Assembly: GCF_900188005.1 (NCBI RefSeq)
Contig: NZ_FZNR01000006.1
Location: forward strand, 186,001 to 250,000
Origin: Actinoplanes regularis
GTDB lineage: Bacteria > Actinomycetota > Actinomycetes > Mycobacteriales > Micromonosporaceae
DNA length: 64,000 nt
Direction of reading: 5' to 3'
The notes beneath the pieces are model-generated. The model did no database searches. It was not told where the DNA came from and saw nothing but the letters and a program-made list of their open reading frames with translations. Below, one piece after another: positions 15,302 through 23,468 of this stretch. Numbering within the stretch: the stretch's first letter is position 1; each line of letters begins with the position of its first letter. The translations under genes and the position numbers were made by a program.

Positions 15302-16654
15302 ATGAGACGAACCCACGCCATCCTCTCCGTCCTGACGGCCGGCGCCCTCGCCGCGGCCGCCGTCCTCACCCTCTCTCCCAGCGCGAACGCGGCGACCACC
15401 CTCGGCTCGGCCGCCTCGGCGAAAGGCAAGTACTTCGGCACGGCCGCGGCCGCCTACAAGTTCAGCGACTCGGTCTACACCGGGCTCCTGGACCGCGAGT
15501 TCACCATGGTCACGCCGGAGAACGAGATGAAGTGGGACGCCACCGAGCCGTCCCAGAACTCGTTCAGCTACTCCAGTGCGGACACGATCGTGAACCGGGC
15601 CAAGGCGAACGGCCAGCGCGTCCGCGGTCATGCCCTGGCCTGGCACTCACAGCAGCCGGGCTGGGCGTCCTCGCTCTCCGGCACCGCGCTGCGCAACGCC
15701 ATGGTCAACCACATCACCAACGTCGCCACCCACTACAAGGGTCAGCTCTACGCCTGGGACGTGGTGAACGAGGCCTTCTCCGACAACGGGGACGGCTCCC
15801 GTCGCAGCTCCAACCTGCAGCAGACCGGCAACGACTGGATCGAGGTCGCGTTCAAGACCGCGCGGGCCGCCGACTCCACCGCCAAGCTCTGCTACAACGA
15901 CTACAACACCGACGGGGTCAACGCGAAGAGCACCGCGATCTACAACATGGTCAAGGACTTCCTGGCCCGCGGCGTCCCGATCGACTGCGTCGGCTTCCAG
16001 TCGCACATCAACTCGGCGTCCCCGCTGCCCAGCGACTACCAGGCGAACCTGCAGCGCTTCGCGGACCTGGGCGTCGAGGTGCAGATCACCGAGCTGGACA
16101 TCGCCGGGTCGGGCACCACGCAGGCGAACACGTACGCGAACGTGGTCAAGGCCTGCCTGGCGGTCACCAAGTGCACCGGCATCACGGTCTGGGGCATCCG
16201 CGACTCGGACTCCTGGCGCTCCGGTGACACCCCGCTGCTCTTCGACAACAGCGGCAACCCGAAGGCCGCGTACAACTCGGTGATCTCCGCGTTCGGCGCG
16301 ACCACCAGCCCGTCGGCCAGCGTCAGCCCGTCGGCGAGCACCAGCAGCCCGCCGAACACCGGTGGTGGTTGCACCGCGACGTTCTCCAACAACGCCTGGA
16401 CCGGCGGCTTCGTCACCACGGTCACGGTCAAGGCCGGCTCCACCGCGCTGAGCGGCTGGAAGGTCGGGATCACGCTGCCGTCCGGCGCCGCGATCACCAA
16501 CTCCTGGAGCACCACGGCGAGCGGGTCCAGCGGCGCGGTGACGTTCAGCAACGTCAGCTACAACGGCGGCGTCGCGGCCGGCGCCAGCACCAGCTTCGGT
16601 TTCCAGGGCACCGGCTCCGCCCCGTCCGGAACGGCGTCCTGCACCGCGTCCTGA
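15302..16654 (+). CDS. Secreted endo-1,4-beta-xylanase, GH10 with CBM2
   Basis: A 450-residue exported enzyme. The Sec signal peptide (1-31) ends near ANA-ATT. The GH10 domain (about 33-332) carries the acid/base Glu in WDVVNEAF (Glu157) and the nucleophile in QITELDI (Glu264). A Ser/Thr/Pro linker (about 333-354) leads to a C-terminal CBM2-type module (about 355-450, with CTATFSNNAW, SGWKVGI and cysteines at both ends). It cuts xylan outside the cell, and CBM2 anchors it to cellulose or xylan. ATG 15302 follows GGAG. A terminator hairpin lies at 16668. Confidence 0.95.
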   Translation: MRRTHAILSVLTAGALAAAAVLTLSPSANAATTLGSAASAKGKYFGTAAAAYKFSDSVYTGLLDREFTMVTPENEMKWDATEPSQNSFSYSSADTIVNRAKANGQRVRGHALAWHSQQPGWASSLSGTALRNAMVNHITNVATHYKGQLYAWDVVNEAFSDNGDGSRRSSNLQQTGNDWIEVAFKTARAADSTAKLCYNDYNTDGVNAKSTAIYNMVKDFLARGVPIDCVGFQSHINSASPLPSDYQANLQRFADLGVEVQITELDIAGSGTTQANTYANVVKACLAVTKCTGITVWGIRDSDSWRSGDTPLLFDNSGNPKAAYNSVISAFGATTSPSASVSPSASTSSPPNTGGGCTATFSNNAWTGGFVTTVTVKAGSTALSGWKVGITLPSGAAITNSWSTTASGSSGAVTFSNVSYNGGVAAGASTSFGFQGTGSAPSGTASCTAS

Positions 16655-16667
16655 CCAGGAAGGACGA

Positions 16668-16700
16668 ACCGGGTCGCCCTGTCGTTCACGGCGACCCGGT
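16668..16700 (+). terminator. Terminator hairpin after the xylanase gene
   Basis: An 11-bp perfect stem (16668-16678 with 16690-16700) around an 11-nt loop, followed by a weak pyrimidine tract, 14 bases after the xylanase stop. Confidence 0.7.
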
Positions 16701-16821
16701 CTCCCCTGACGGCGCGTGGCGGTCCTGAGCGGGGATCACCCCGCGCGGTATCGGCACGGGCAGCCGGCGTGTCGCCTGGGCACGGGCGCCCCGGCCCGTA
16801 CCGCCACGATGGTTTTGAATC

Positions 16822-18099
16822 TCAGCGTTCCAGGATGGCGACGACGCCCTGGCCGCCGGCGGCGCAGATGGAGATCAGACCGCGGCCGGAGCCCTTCTGG
16901 GCGAGGAGTTTGGCCAGGGTGGCGACGATCCGGCCGCCGGTCGCGGCGAACGGGTGGCCGGCCGCCAGGGACGAGCCGTTGACGTTGAGCCTGCTCCGGT
17001 CGATCGAGCCGAGCGGGGCGTCCAGGCCCAGCTTCTCCTTGCAGAACTGCGGCGACTCCCACGCGGCCAGGGTGGCCAGGACCTGCGAGGCGAACGCCTC
17101 GTGGATCTCGTAGTAGTCGAAGTCGCGCAGGGTGAGGCCGTTGCGGGCGAGCAGCCGGGGCACCGCGTACGCCGGGGCCATCAGCAGGCCCTCGTCGCCG
17201 TGCACGTAGTCGACCGCCGCGGACTCCGAGTCGACGAAGTAGGCCAGGACCGGCAGCGAGTGCGCGGCCGCCCACTCCTCGGACGCCAGCAGCACGGTCG
17301 ACGCGCCGTCGGTCAGCGGGGTCGAGTTGCCCGCCGTCATCGTCGCGTTCTCCTTGCCGTAGACCGGCTTGAGGCTCGCGAGCTTGTCCAGGCTGCTGTC
17401 GGCCCGCAGGTTCTGGTCGCGGGTCAGCCCCAGGTAGGGCGTCATCAGATCGTCGAAGAACTGCTTGTCGTACGCCGCGGCCAGGTTCCGGTGCGAGGCC
17501 AGGGCGAGCTCGTCCTGCGGCTCACGGGCGATGTTCCACTTCAGCGCGGTGATCGCGGCATGCTCGCCCATCGACAGGCCGGTGCGCGGCTCGGCGTTGC
17601 GCGGGATCTCCGGCTGGAGCGCGTGCTGCGGGCGCAGCTTGGCGGCCGCCTTGAGCCGGGCGCCCAGCGTCCGGGCCCGGTTCAGCTCCAGCAGCGCCTG
17701 CCGCATGTCCTCGTTCACCTGCAGCGGGGCGTCCGACGTGGTGTCCACACCGCCGGACACGCCCGAGTCGATCTGGCCCAGCGCGATCTTGTTGGCGACC
17801 AGGATCGCCGCCTCCAGGCCGGTGCCGCAGGCCTGCTGCAGGTCATAGGCTGGGGTATGCGGGTCGAGGCGGGAGCCGAGGACCACCTCACGGGTCAGGT
17901 TGAAGTCCCGGGAGTGCTTGAGCACCGCGCCGGCGACGACCTCGCCGAGCCGCTCGCCGGCCAGCCCGAACCGGGCGATCAGACCGTCCAGCGCGGCGGT
18001 CAGCATGTCCTGGTTCGAAGCGGCGGCAAACTTACCGTTCGACCGGGCGAACGGGATACGGTTACCGCCCAGGACGGCGACGCGGCGCACGGTCGACAC
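16822..18099 (-). CDS. fadA2: Acetyl-CoA C-acyltransferase (thiolase, FadA2/FadI-like)
   Basis: A 425-residue degradative-type thiolase. The acyl-accepting cysteine is in DLQQACGTG (Cys91), GHPFAATGGR supplies the active-site histidine, and CAAGGQG near the C-terminus carries the second cysteine. It cleaves 3-ketoacyl-CoA in beta-oxidation, or condenses acyl-CoAs in reverse. The start is GTG 18099 with GGAGG upstream. It is divergent from a FabG4-like reductase and a MaoC dehydratase, the same neighbours as the Mycobacterium tuberculosis FadA2-FabG4-HtdX set (Rv0243, Rv0242c, Rv0241c), which supports the symbol. Confidence 0.9.
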   Translation of the reverse strand: MSTVRRVAVLGGNRIPFARSNGKFAAASNQDMLTAALDGLIARFGLAGERLGEVVAGAVLKHSRDFNLTREVVLGSRLDPHTPAYDLQQACGTGLEAAILVANKIALGQIDSGVSGGVDTTSDAPLQVNEDMRQALLELNRARTLGARLKAAAKLRPQHALQPEIPRNAEPRTGLSMGEHAAITALKWNIAREPQDELALASHRNLAAAYDKQFFDDLMTPYLGLTRDQNLRADSSLDKLASLKPVYGKENATMTAGNSTPLTDGASTVLLASEEWAAAHSLPVLAYFVDSESAAVDYVHGDEGLLMAPAYAVPRLLARNGLTLRDFDYYEIHEAFASQVLATLAAWESPQFCKEKLGLDAPLGSIDRSRLNVNGSSLAAGHPFAATGGRIVATLAKLLAQKGSGRGLISICAAGGQGVVAILER

Positions 18100-18185
18100 G
18101 GCGATCCTCCAGAGATCGAAACTGAATCATCTACAACACTGAATCATTTACAACCATGAAAGCTACTGACCGGTAGGGTACTCGC
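18100..18185. promoter_or_regulatory. Divergent fadA2/fabG4 control region with tandem repeat and TetR-like palindrome
   Basis: Two 17-bp direct repeats, ACTGAATCATCTACAAC (18121-18137) and the same with one change (18138-18154), abut exactly. An imperfect palindrome CTACTGACCGGTAG follows at 18163-18176, nine bases before the FabG4 ATG. All lie in an 86-bp spacer that must promote both genes. Confidence 0.6.
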
Positions 18186-19526
18186 ATGGCTGACAGGTAC
18201 GCGAACTTCGCCAACTCCGGTCTGGGCCGGACCGTGGTCAAGCGTCTCGGGCTGCCCGACCCGCCCCGCCTGCGACGCTACCGCCCGGGCGACACGATCG
18301 CCGCGGGTCCGGTGCTGCTCGGCGCGGCGCCCGGCGGACGGCTCGCCGAACCAGTCGCCAAACTGCTGGAGAACGCGGGGGTGGGAGTCGTCGAGACCGG
18401 CTCCGCCGACACCAGGTACGCGGCGCTGATCTTCGACGCGACCGGGATCACCGACTCGGCGGGGCTCCGGGCGCTGTTCGACTTCTTCCATCCGTACGCG
18501 CGAAGCCTGAGCGTCTCCGGCCGCGTCATCGTGCTGGGCACCGCGCCGGAAGCCACCGCCGGCCCGAAGGAGGCGACCGCGCAGCGGAGCCTCGAGGGTC
18601 TGACCCGCAGCATCGGCAAGGAGTTCGGCCGGGGCGTCACCAGCCAGCTGGTGTACATCGCCCCCGGCGGGGAGCAGTCCGCCGAGTCCACGCTGCGCTT
18701 CCTGCTCAGCGGGCGGTCGGCCTACGTGTCCGGCCAGGTGATCCGGATCGGTGCCGGCGACGCGCCCGCCCCGGCCGACTGGGAGAAGCCCCTCGCCGGC
18801 AAGCTCGCCCTGGTCACCGGTGCGGCCCGGGGCATCGGCGCGTCGATCGCCGCGATCCTCGCCCGGGACGGCGCCGAGGTGATCGCCCTCGACGTGCCCG
18901 GCGCCGGCGACGCCCTGGCCGACGTCGCCAACCGGGCCAAGGGCCGGGCACTGCAGCTCGACCTCACCGCGGACGACGCCCCCGCGCGGCTCGCCGGCTA
19001 CCTGGCCGCCGGCGCGCACGGCGGCATCGACATCGTGGTGCACAACGCCGGCATCACCCGCGACAAGACCGTCGCCAAGATGGACGAGAGCCGCTGGGAC
19101 TCGGTGATCGGGGTCAACCTGACCGCTCCGGAGCGGGTCAACGACATCCTGCTCGAGCAGGGTCTGATCAGGTCGGGCGGCCGGATCGTCGGGGTCGCCT
19201 CGATCGCCGGGATCGCCGGCAACCGCGGTCAGACCAACTACGCGACCAGCAAGGCCGGCGTGATCGGCCTGGTCCAGTCGACGGCGCCGCTGCTCGCCGG
19301 CCGGCAGATCACCATCAACGCGGTGGCGCCGGGCTTCATCGAGACGGCGATGACCGCGAAGATGCCGCTCGGACTACGCGAGGCCGGCCGCCGCCTGAAC
19401 AGCATGTCGCAGGGCGGGCTGCCGGTCGACGTGGCCGAGACGATCGCCTGGTTCGCCTCACCCGGGTCGGCGACGATAACCGGGAACGTGGTCCGGGTCT
19501 GCGGCCAGAGCCTGCTGGGGGCCTGA
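18186..19526 (+). CDS. fabG4: FabG4-like high-molecular-weight 3-oxoacyl reductase
   Basis: A 446-residue two-domain SDR, about 200 residues longer than ordinary FabG. The N-terminal half (1-200) is a flavodoxin-like domain without an intact catalytic set. The C-terminal half holds the cofactor loop VTGAARGIGAS (about 214), HNAGITRDK and the Ser-Tyr-Lys triad in ASIAGIAGNRGQTNYATSKAG. HMwFabG enzymes such as mycobacterial FabG4 reduce long 3-oxoacyl-CoA with NADH. It is followed one base later by the MaoC dehydratase, forming a reductase-dehydratase operon opposite the thiolase. Confidence 0.9.
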   Translation: MADRYANFANSGLGRTVVKRLGLPDPPRLRRYRPGDTIAAGPVLLGAAPGGRLAEPVAKLLENAGVGVVETGSADTRYAALIFDATGITDSAGLRALFDFFHPYARSLSVSGRVIVLGTAPEATAGPKEATAQRSLEGLTRSIGKEFGRGVTSQLVYIAPGGEQSAESTLRFLLSGRSAYVSGQVIRIGAGDAPAPADWEKPLAGKLALVTGAARGIGASIAAILARDGAEVIALDVPGAGDALADVANRAKGRALQLDLTADDAPARLAGYLAAGAHGGIDIVVHNAGITRDKTVAKMDESRWDSVIGVNLTAPERVNDILLEQGLIRSGGRIVGVASIAGIAGNRGQTNYATSKAGVIGLVQSTAPLLAGRQITINAVAPGFIETAMTAKMPLGLREAGRRLNSMSQGGLPVDVAETIAWFASPGSATITGNVVRVCGQSLLGA

Positions 19527-19527
19527 G

Positions 19528-20367
19528 ATGGTCGCGGTCGTCGAGCTGACCGAGGGTCCGGGGACGAGCGCGGTGTACGCCAGAGCGGCACTCGGCCTGC
19601 TGCGCCGGGGTGGCGGGACCACGCTGCCCGATGTGGAACTGGTGCGGCGCGGCGTCACCGTGGACCGCTCGCACCTGGCGCGTTACGACCGGGTCTGCGG
19701 GCTGCGGCTGACCGACGCGCTGCCCGCGACGTATCCGCACATCCTGGCGTTCCCGCTGGCGATGCGGCTGATGTCGGCGGCGGACTTCCCGCTGCCGATG
19801 ATCGGGCTGGTGCACGTCGCGAACCGGATCACGGTCCGGCGGGCGATCGACGCCGGCAGCCGGTTGGATCTGGCGGTGCGGGCCGTCGACCTGCGGGACC
19901 ATCCGCGCGGCCGGCAGTTCGACATGGTCGCCACGGCGTCGGTCGACGGCGCCGAGGTGTGGCGGGGCGTGTCGACGTACCTGCGGATCTCCTCCGCGAG
20001 CACCACCAAGGGCGACCGCCCCGCCGGCCCGGCCCCGGACCAGGCCGACGGCGCCGTCTGGCGGCTGCCGGCCCGGATCGGGACGGACTACGCCGCGGTC
20101 TCCGGAGACCGCAACCCGATCCACACGTCCCGGCTGGGTGCGCGGCTGTTCGGTTTCCCGCGCCCGATCGCGCACGGCATGTGGACCAAGGCGCGGTGCC
20201 TGGCCGCGCTGGAGGGACGACTGCCGGAGGCATACTCCGTGGAGGTCGCCTTCAAGCAGCCGATTCTGCTGCCGTCGACGGTCCGCTTCACCTCGTCCCC
20301 TTCGGACACTGGCTGGGAGTTCCGGGTCGATTCCAAGCGCCCCCACCTGACCGGGACCATCGCCTGA
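19528..20367 (+). CDS. MaoC-like (R)-hydroxyacyl-thioester dehydratase (HtdX-like)
   Basis: A 279-residue double-hotdog protein. The C-terminal hotdog has the hydratase-2 motif DYAAVSGDRNPIHTSRLGARLFGFPRPIAHGM, with the Asp and His catalytic pair. The N-terminal hotdog (1-150) lacks it, as in HtdX-type dehydratases. It interconverts 3-hydroxyacyl and enoyl thioesters, fitting between FabG4 (ketoreduction) and FadA2 (thiolysis/condensation). The start lies one base after the FabG4 stop (TGA-G-ATG), so translation is coupled. It ends inside a strong terminator hairpin. Confidence 0.88.
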   Translation: MVAVVELTEGPGTSAVYARAALGLLRRGGGTTLPDVELVRRGVTVDRSHLARYDRVCGLRLTDALPATYPHILAFPLAMRLMSAADFPLPMIGLVHVANRITVRRAIDAGSRLDLAVRAVDLRDHPRGRQFDMVATASVDGAEVWRGVSTYLRISSASTTKGDRPAGPAPDQADGAVWRLPARIGTDYAAVSGDRNPIHTSRLGARLFGFPRPIAHGMWTKARCLAALEGRLPEAYSVEVAFKQPILLPSTVRFTSSPSDTGWEFRVDSKRPHLTGTIA

Positions 20368-20400
20368 GGTGCTGGTCCGGTCGCCCGGACCGGCACCTCA
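20365..20400. terminator. Terminator between MaoC dehydratase and secreted protein genes
   Basis: A 16-bp stem (20365-20380 with 20385-20400, one G-U pair) with a TCGC tetraloop. Its left arm begins with the TGA stop codon of the dehydratase gene. It serves the two convergent genes. Confidence 0.85.
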
Positions 20401-20410
20401 GCCGGGGCGC

Positions 20411-20806
20411 CTACTCGGAGATGTGCTTGTGCTCGCAGGAGCTTCCCGTCGTGTCGCTTGAACCGTCGACGAGGCACACCTGCATGTCGTAAACGCCCGC
20501 GGCGGCTTTGACGTCGTACGTGAAGGTGTTGCAGTTGCCCGAGCCCAGACCGTTGTACTTGGTCGCGACCCGATCTCCCGCGTGGTAGAGGGATCCGCGC
20601 ACGCCGTGACTGTCCCCGTAGAGGTCGCAGACCGTGAATTTGTCGCCGTCGTCGTGGTAGCTGATCGACGCCACGTTGGTGAAGCTGTTGGTGATGTAGA
20701 TGGTGATGTCCGGGGTGGCGGCCTGGGCGGTGCCGGGCATCAACAGCGCCGTGGCGAGTGCGGCACTCGCGGACAGAACGGCACCCCTGAGGGATCGCTT
20801 GAACAT
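20411..20806 (-). CDS. Small secreted protein, four-cysteine, unknown function
   Basis: 131 residues starting at ATG 20806 (MFKRSLRGAVLS) with AGGAG upstream. A Sec signal peptide ends near AQA-ATP (about residue 29). The mature domain of about 100 residues has an N-terminal ITIYITNSF strand and four cysteines (VCDLYG, GNCNTF, QVCLVDG, SSCEHK), which would suit two disulfides. It is rich in Gly, Asp and Tyr and probably forms an all-beta extracellular domain. No family recognised. Codon bias is slightly weaker than that of its neighbours. Confidence 0.7.
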   Translation of the reverse strand: MFKRSLRGAVLSASAALATALLMPGTAQAATPDITIYITNSFTNVASISYHDDGDKFTVCDLYGDSHGVRGSLYHAGDRVATKYNGLGSGNCNTFTYDVKAAAGVYDMQVCLVDGSSDTTGSSCEHKHISE

Positions 20807-21011
20807 TTCGCTCCTATACGGACAGGCGTTGATCGCCATTCATTTCACCCCACGTCGCACTCACCATTGATCAAAATTGATTGACCGGTGCTCTGGGCGC
20901 GCGCTGAACAGCGACGATGTACATTGTGGAGGCTTAATCCGAGCAGCTCATGCCCGCTGCTGCCGAGGTCCGCCTCACTCGTCGATCTCCAGGAAGGGCG
21001 GGAAGTTCGCC
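20807..21011. promoter_or_regulatory. Divergent intergenic region, AT-richer
   Basis: About 205 bases between two divergent starts. The part near 20870-20890 is notably A/T-rich (TTGATCAAAATTGATTGAC), which is suitable for promoter or nucleoid-protein sites. No defined operator identified. Confidence 0.35.
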
Positions 21012-21881
21012 GTGGATGCCAAGCACCCCCACCCGATGGCCCGTCAGATGTGGCGGCTGATCGAGCCGCTGCACGCCGTGCTGTACTACGCGCCCGAGGT
21101 GACCGCCGAGGCGGAACGGCTCGGCTACGCCGTCGACACCCGCTGGCCCAGCTACTTCGCCTGGCGTGCCGCACTACTGGGAGAGGCCGGAACGGCGGCG
21201 GTCTCCTCGGCCTTCTACAGCTTCAGCCCTCGAGTGGTCGCCGAACACATCCCGGCGGCCTGGAAGGTCGCCGCGCCCTCGACAGTCCTGGAGAGCCGCT
21301 ACGCCGCGGTCGGCCGGGCACTGGGCACCCTGCTCGGTCCCCTCGCCGAAATCCCGGAGGCCGCCACGCTGGCCCGCCGGGCCGCCGAGGCGGCGGTACC
21401 GGCCGGACGCCCCCTGGCCGCGGCGAACGCCGATCTCGCCTGGCCGGACGACCCCGCTCTCGCCCTCTGGCACGCCGCGACGATCCTGCGCGAGCACCGC
21501 GGTGACGGCCATGTCGCGGCGGCCCTGACGGCCGGCCTGGACCCTTGCGAGCTGCTGGTCTCGTTCGCGGCCGTGGGCGCCGCACCGGTCGAGGTCTTCG
21601 CCGGCCGCGGCTGGACCGATCAGGAGTGGACCGCGGCGCGGGACCGTCTGGTCACTCGCGGCCTGCTGCACCCCGACGGCACCACGACCGAGCGGGGCTT
21701 CGCGGTCCGCGAGGAGCTCGAGGCCCGCACCGACGAGCTGGCGAGCGCGCCCTGGCAGGCGCTGGGGCCGGCGATCGGTCGCTTCGCCCACCTCGTCGGC
21801 CCGATGGTCCAACGCATCGCCGGGTCCGGCATCCTTCCGCGGCAGAGCACGCTCGGGCTCAGCGCCCCGCCACCGCGCTGA
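21012..21881 (+). CDS. SCO6745-like helical protein
   Basis: A 289-residue protein with mostly helical composition. The segments MARQMWRLIEPLHAVLYYAPE, YFAWRAALLG, FYSFSPRVVAEHIP and LWHAATILREHRGDGHVAAL match the actinobacterial SCO6745 family, in which the C-terminal half reads like a winged-helix (WTDQEWTAARDRLVTRGLL). The function is unknown; members have been annotated variously as regulators or hydroxylase-like. GTG 21012 is chosen because a GGAAGGGCGGGAAG purine run lies just upstream; ATG 21036 is an alternative. Its 3' end is duplicated downstream. Confidence 0.7.
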   Translation: MDAKHPHPMARQMWRLIEPLHAVLYYAPEVTAEAERLGYAVDTRWPSYFAWRAALLGEAGTAAVSSAFYSFSPRVVAEHIPAAWKVAAPSTVLESRYAAVGRALGTLLGPLAEIPEAATLARRAAEAAVPAGRPLAAANADLAWPDDPALALWHAATILREHRGDGHVAAALTAGLDPCELLVSFAAVGAAPVEVFAGRGWTDQEWTAARDRLVTRGLLHPDGTTTERGFAVREELEARTDELASAPWQALGPAIGRFAHLVGPMVQRIAGSGILPRQSTLGLSAPPPR

Positions 21882-21918
21882 CGAACACCGGCCTCAGCGC
21901 CCCGCCACCGCGCTGACG
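21858..21918 (+). repeat. 26-bp direct repeat duplicating the gene 3' end
   Basis: CTCAGCGCCCCGCCACCGCG plus CTGACG is found at 21858-21883 (including the stop codon of the SCO6745-like gene) and again at 21893-21918. Confidence 0.85.
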
Positions 21919-21928
21919 GACACGGGGC

Positions 21929-23467
21929 TCAGCGGGGCAGCTCCCGGGTGACGACCTTGCCGGTGGCGTTGCGCGGGAGCGCCTCGAGGAAGATCACGTC
22001 GCGGGGCACGCTGAACCGGGCCCGGTGACGCCGCACGTGGTCCCGGACCGCCTCCGGGTCGAGCGTCTCGCCCTCGCGGAGGACCAGGTAGGCCGCGAGC
22101 CGCTGACCGTACTCCTCGTCCGGCACGCCGATCACCGCGACCTCCCGCACCTGCGGCAGGTCGGCGAGCAGCCCCTCGACCTCGGCCGGGTACACGTTCT
22201 CCCCGCCGGAGATGATCATGTCGTCCTCCCGGCCGTCGACGAAGACCAGGCCGGAGGGGTCGACGTGCCCGAGGTCGCCGGTGGCCAGCAGACCCTCGTG
22301 CATGGATTTGGAAGCGCCGTCGGTGTAGCCGTCGAACAGCATCTCGTTGCCGACGAAGAGCCGCCCGACCTCGCCCACCGGCACCGGGCCGCCGGCCTCG
22401 TCGAGCACGGCCACCGTCGTACCGTGAGGGGGTCTGCCCGCGGTGCTGGGCGCGGAGCGCAGATCGGCCGGGGTCGCGATCGACGCCCAGGACGCCTCGG
22501 TCGAGCCGTACAGGTTGTACAGAACGTCCCCGTAACGGTCCATGAATCGCGTCGCCAGGCCGCCCGGCAGGGCCGAGCCGCTGACCGCGACCACCCGCAG
22601 CGCCGGCTTCGCCGAGGCGACCGGCAGCTCCATGAGCTGCTGCACCATGACCGGCACCGCGATCATTCCGGTGCACTCGTGCCGGACCAGGTCGTCGAGG
22701 ACGGCCGCGGGGTCGAACTTGCGGCGCAGCACGATCGTCGCGCGCAGCGCGAGGGCGATCTGCAGGCCGGCGAAGCCCCAGGTGTGGAAGAGCGGCGCGG
22801 CGATCATCACGCGTTCCTGGGCGCGCAGCGGAATCCGGTCGATCACCGAGCAGAGTGGGCGGAAGCCGCCCGGCGTCGGCCGCCGGGCGCCTTTCGGCAC
22901 GCCGGTCGTCCCGGAGGTGAGCACGATCGTGCGCCCGGGGCGCTCCGGCGGCGGCATCCGCGGGACCGGCGGCGCGCCGGCGATCAGCTCCTCGACCCGC
23001 TCCTCGCTCAGCTTCTCGACGCCCTCGACCAGGGCGACGCGCTCCGCGAACTCGTCGTCGAAGAGCAGCGCCCGCAGGCCCTGGTCCTTGGCGACGGTGG
23101 CCAGCTGGCTCGGCGACAGGCCGGTGTTCATCAGCACCGGGTCCGCGCCGAGCGTGGTCACCCCGATCAGCGCGGAGATCATCCGCGCCGAGTTGCGGCA
23201 GAGCAGGCCGACCCGCTCCCCCGGCGCCACCGGCAGGCCGCTGGCCAGGCGCTCGGCGCGGTCCAGCAACTGGGCGTACGTCAGTTGCCCCTGCTCGTCG
23301 ATCACCGCGATCCGCCGCGGGCTGCGGGCGGCGGCCTGCCGCAGCTCGCCGGCGAGGCCGAAGCCCCACCGGCCCAGCGCCGCGAACTGCCGCACGATCC
23401 GGACCGGGTTGCCCGGGGTCAGCAGGCCGCGCCGCAGCATGGTGCCGCCGACGAAGAGAGGGTCCAT
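21929..23467 (-). CDS. Acyl-CoA synthetase (AMP-binding, FadD-like)
   Basis: A 512-residue ANL-superfamily ligase. The P-loop is TIVLTSGTTGVPKGA, then YGSTEASW (A5 motif), TGDLGHVDPSGLVFVDGREDDMIISGGENVYPAEVE (A7-A8 hinge region) and LPRNATGKVVTREL with the A10 catalytic lysine. It activates a fatty or other carboxylic acid as acyl-AMP and then acyl-CoA. ATG 23467 follows the acyl-CoA dehydrogenase stop after one base, so the two form an operon. The N-terminal extension with GNPVRIVRQFAALGRWGFGL is typical of mycobacterial FadD2/FadD12-like enzymes. The acyl chain is not predictable. Confidence 0.9.
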   Translation of the reverse strand: MDPLFVGGTMLRRGLLTPGNPVRIVRQFAALGRWGFGLAGELRQAAARSPRRIAVIDEQGQLTYAQLLDRAERLASGLPVAPGERVGLLCRNSARMISALIGVTTLGADPVLMNTGLSPSQLATVAKDQGLRALLFDDEFAERVALVEGVEKLSEERVEELIAGAPPVPRMPPPERPGRTIVLTSGTTGVPKGARRPTPGGFRPLCSVIDRIPLRAQERVMIAAPLFHTWGFAGLQIALALRATIVLRRKFDPAAVLDDLVRHECTGMIAVPVMVQQLMELPVASAKPALRVVAVSGSALPGGLATRFMDRYGDVLYNLYGSTEASWASIATPADLRSAPSTAGRPPHGTTVAVLDEAGGPVPVGEVGRLFVGNEMLFDGYTDGASKSMHEGLLATGDLGHVDPSGLVFVDGREDDMIISGGENVYPAEVEGLLADLPQVREVAVIGVPDEEYGQRLAAYLVLREGETLDPEAVRDHVRRHRARFSVPRDVIFLEALPRNATGKVVTRELPR

Positions 23468-23468
23468 G

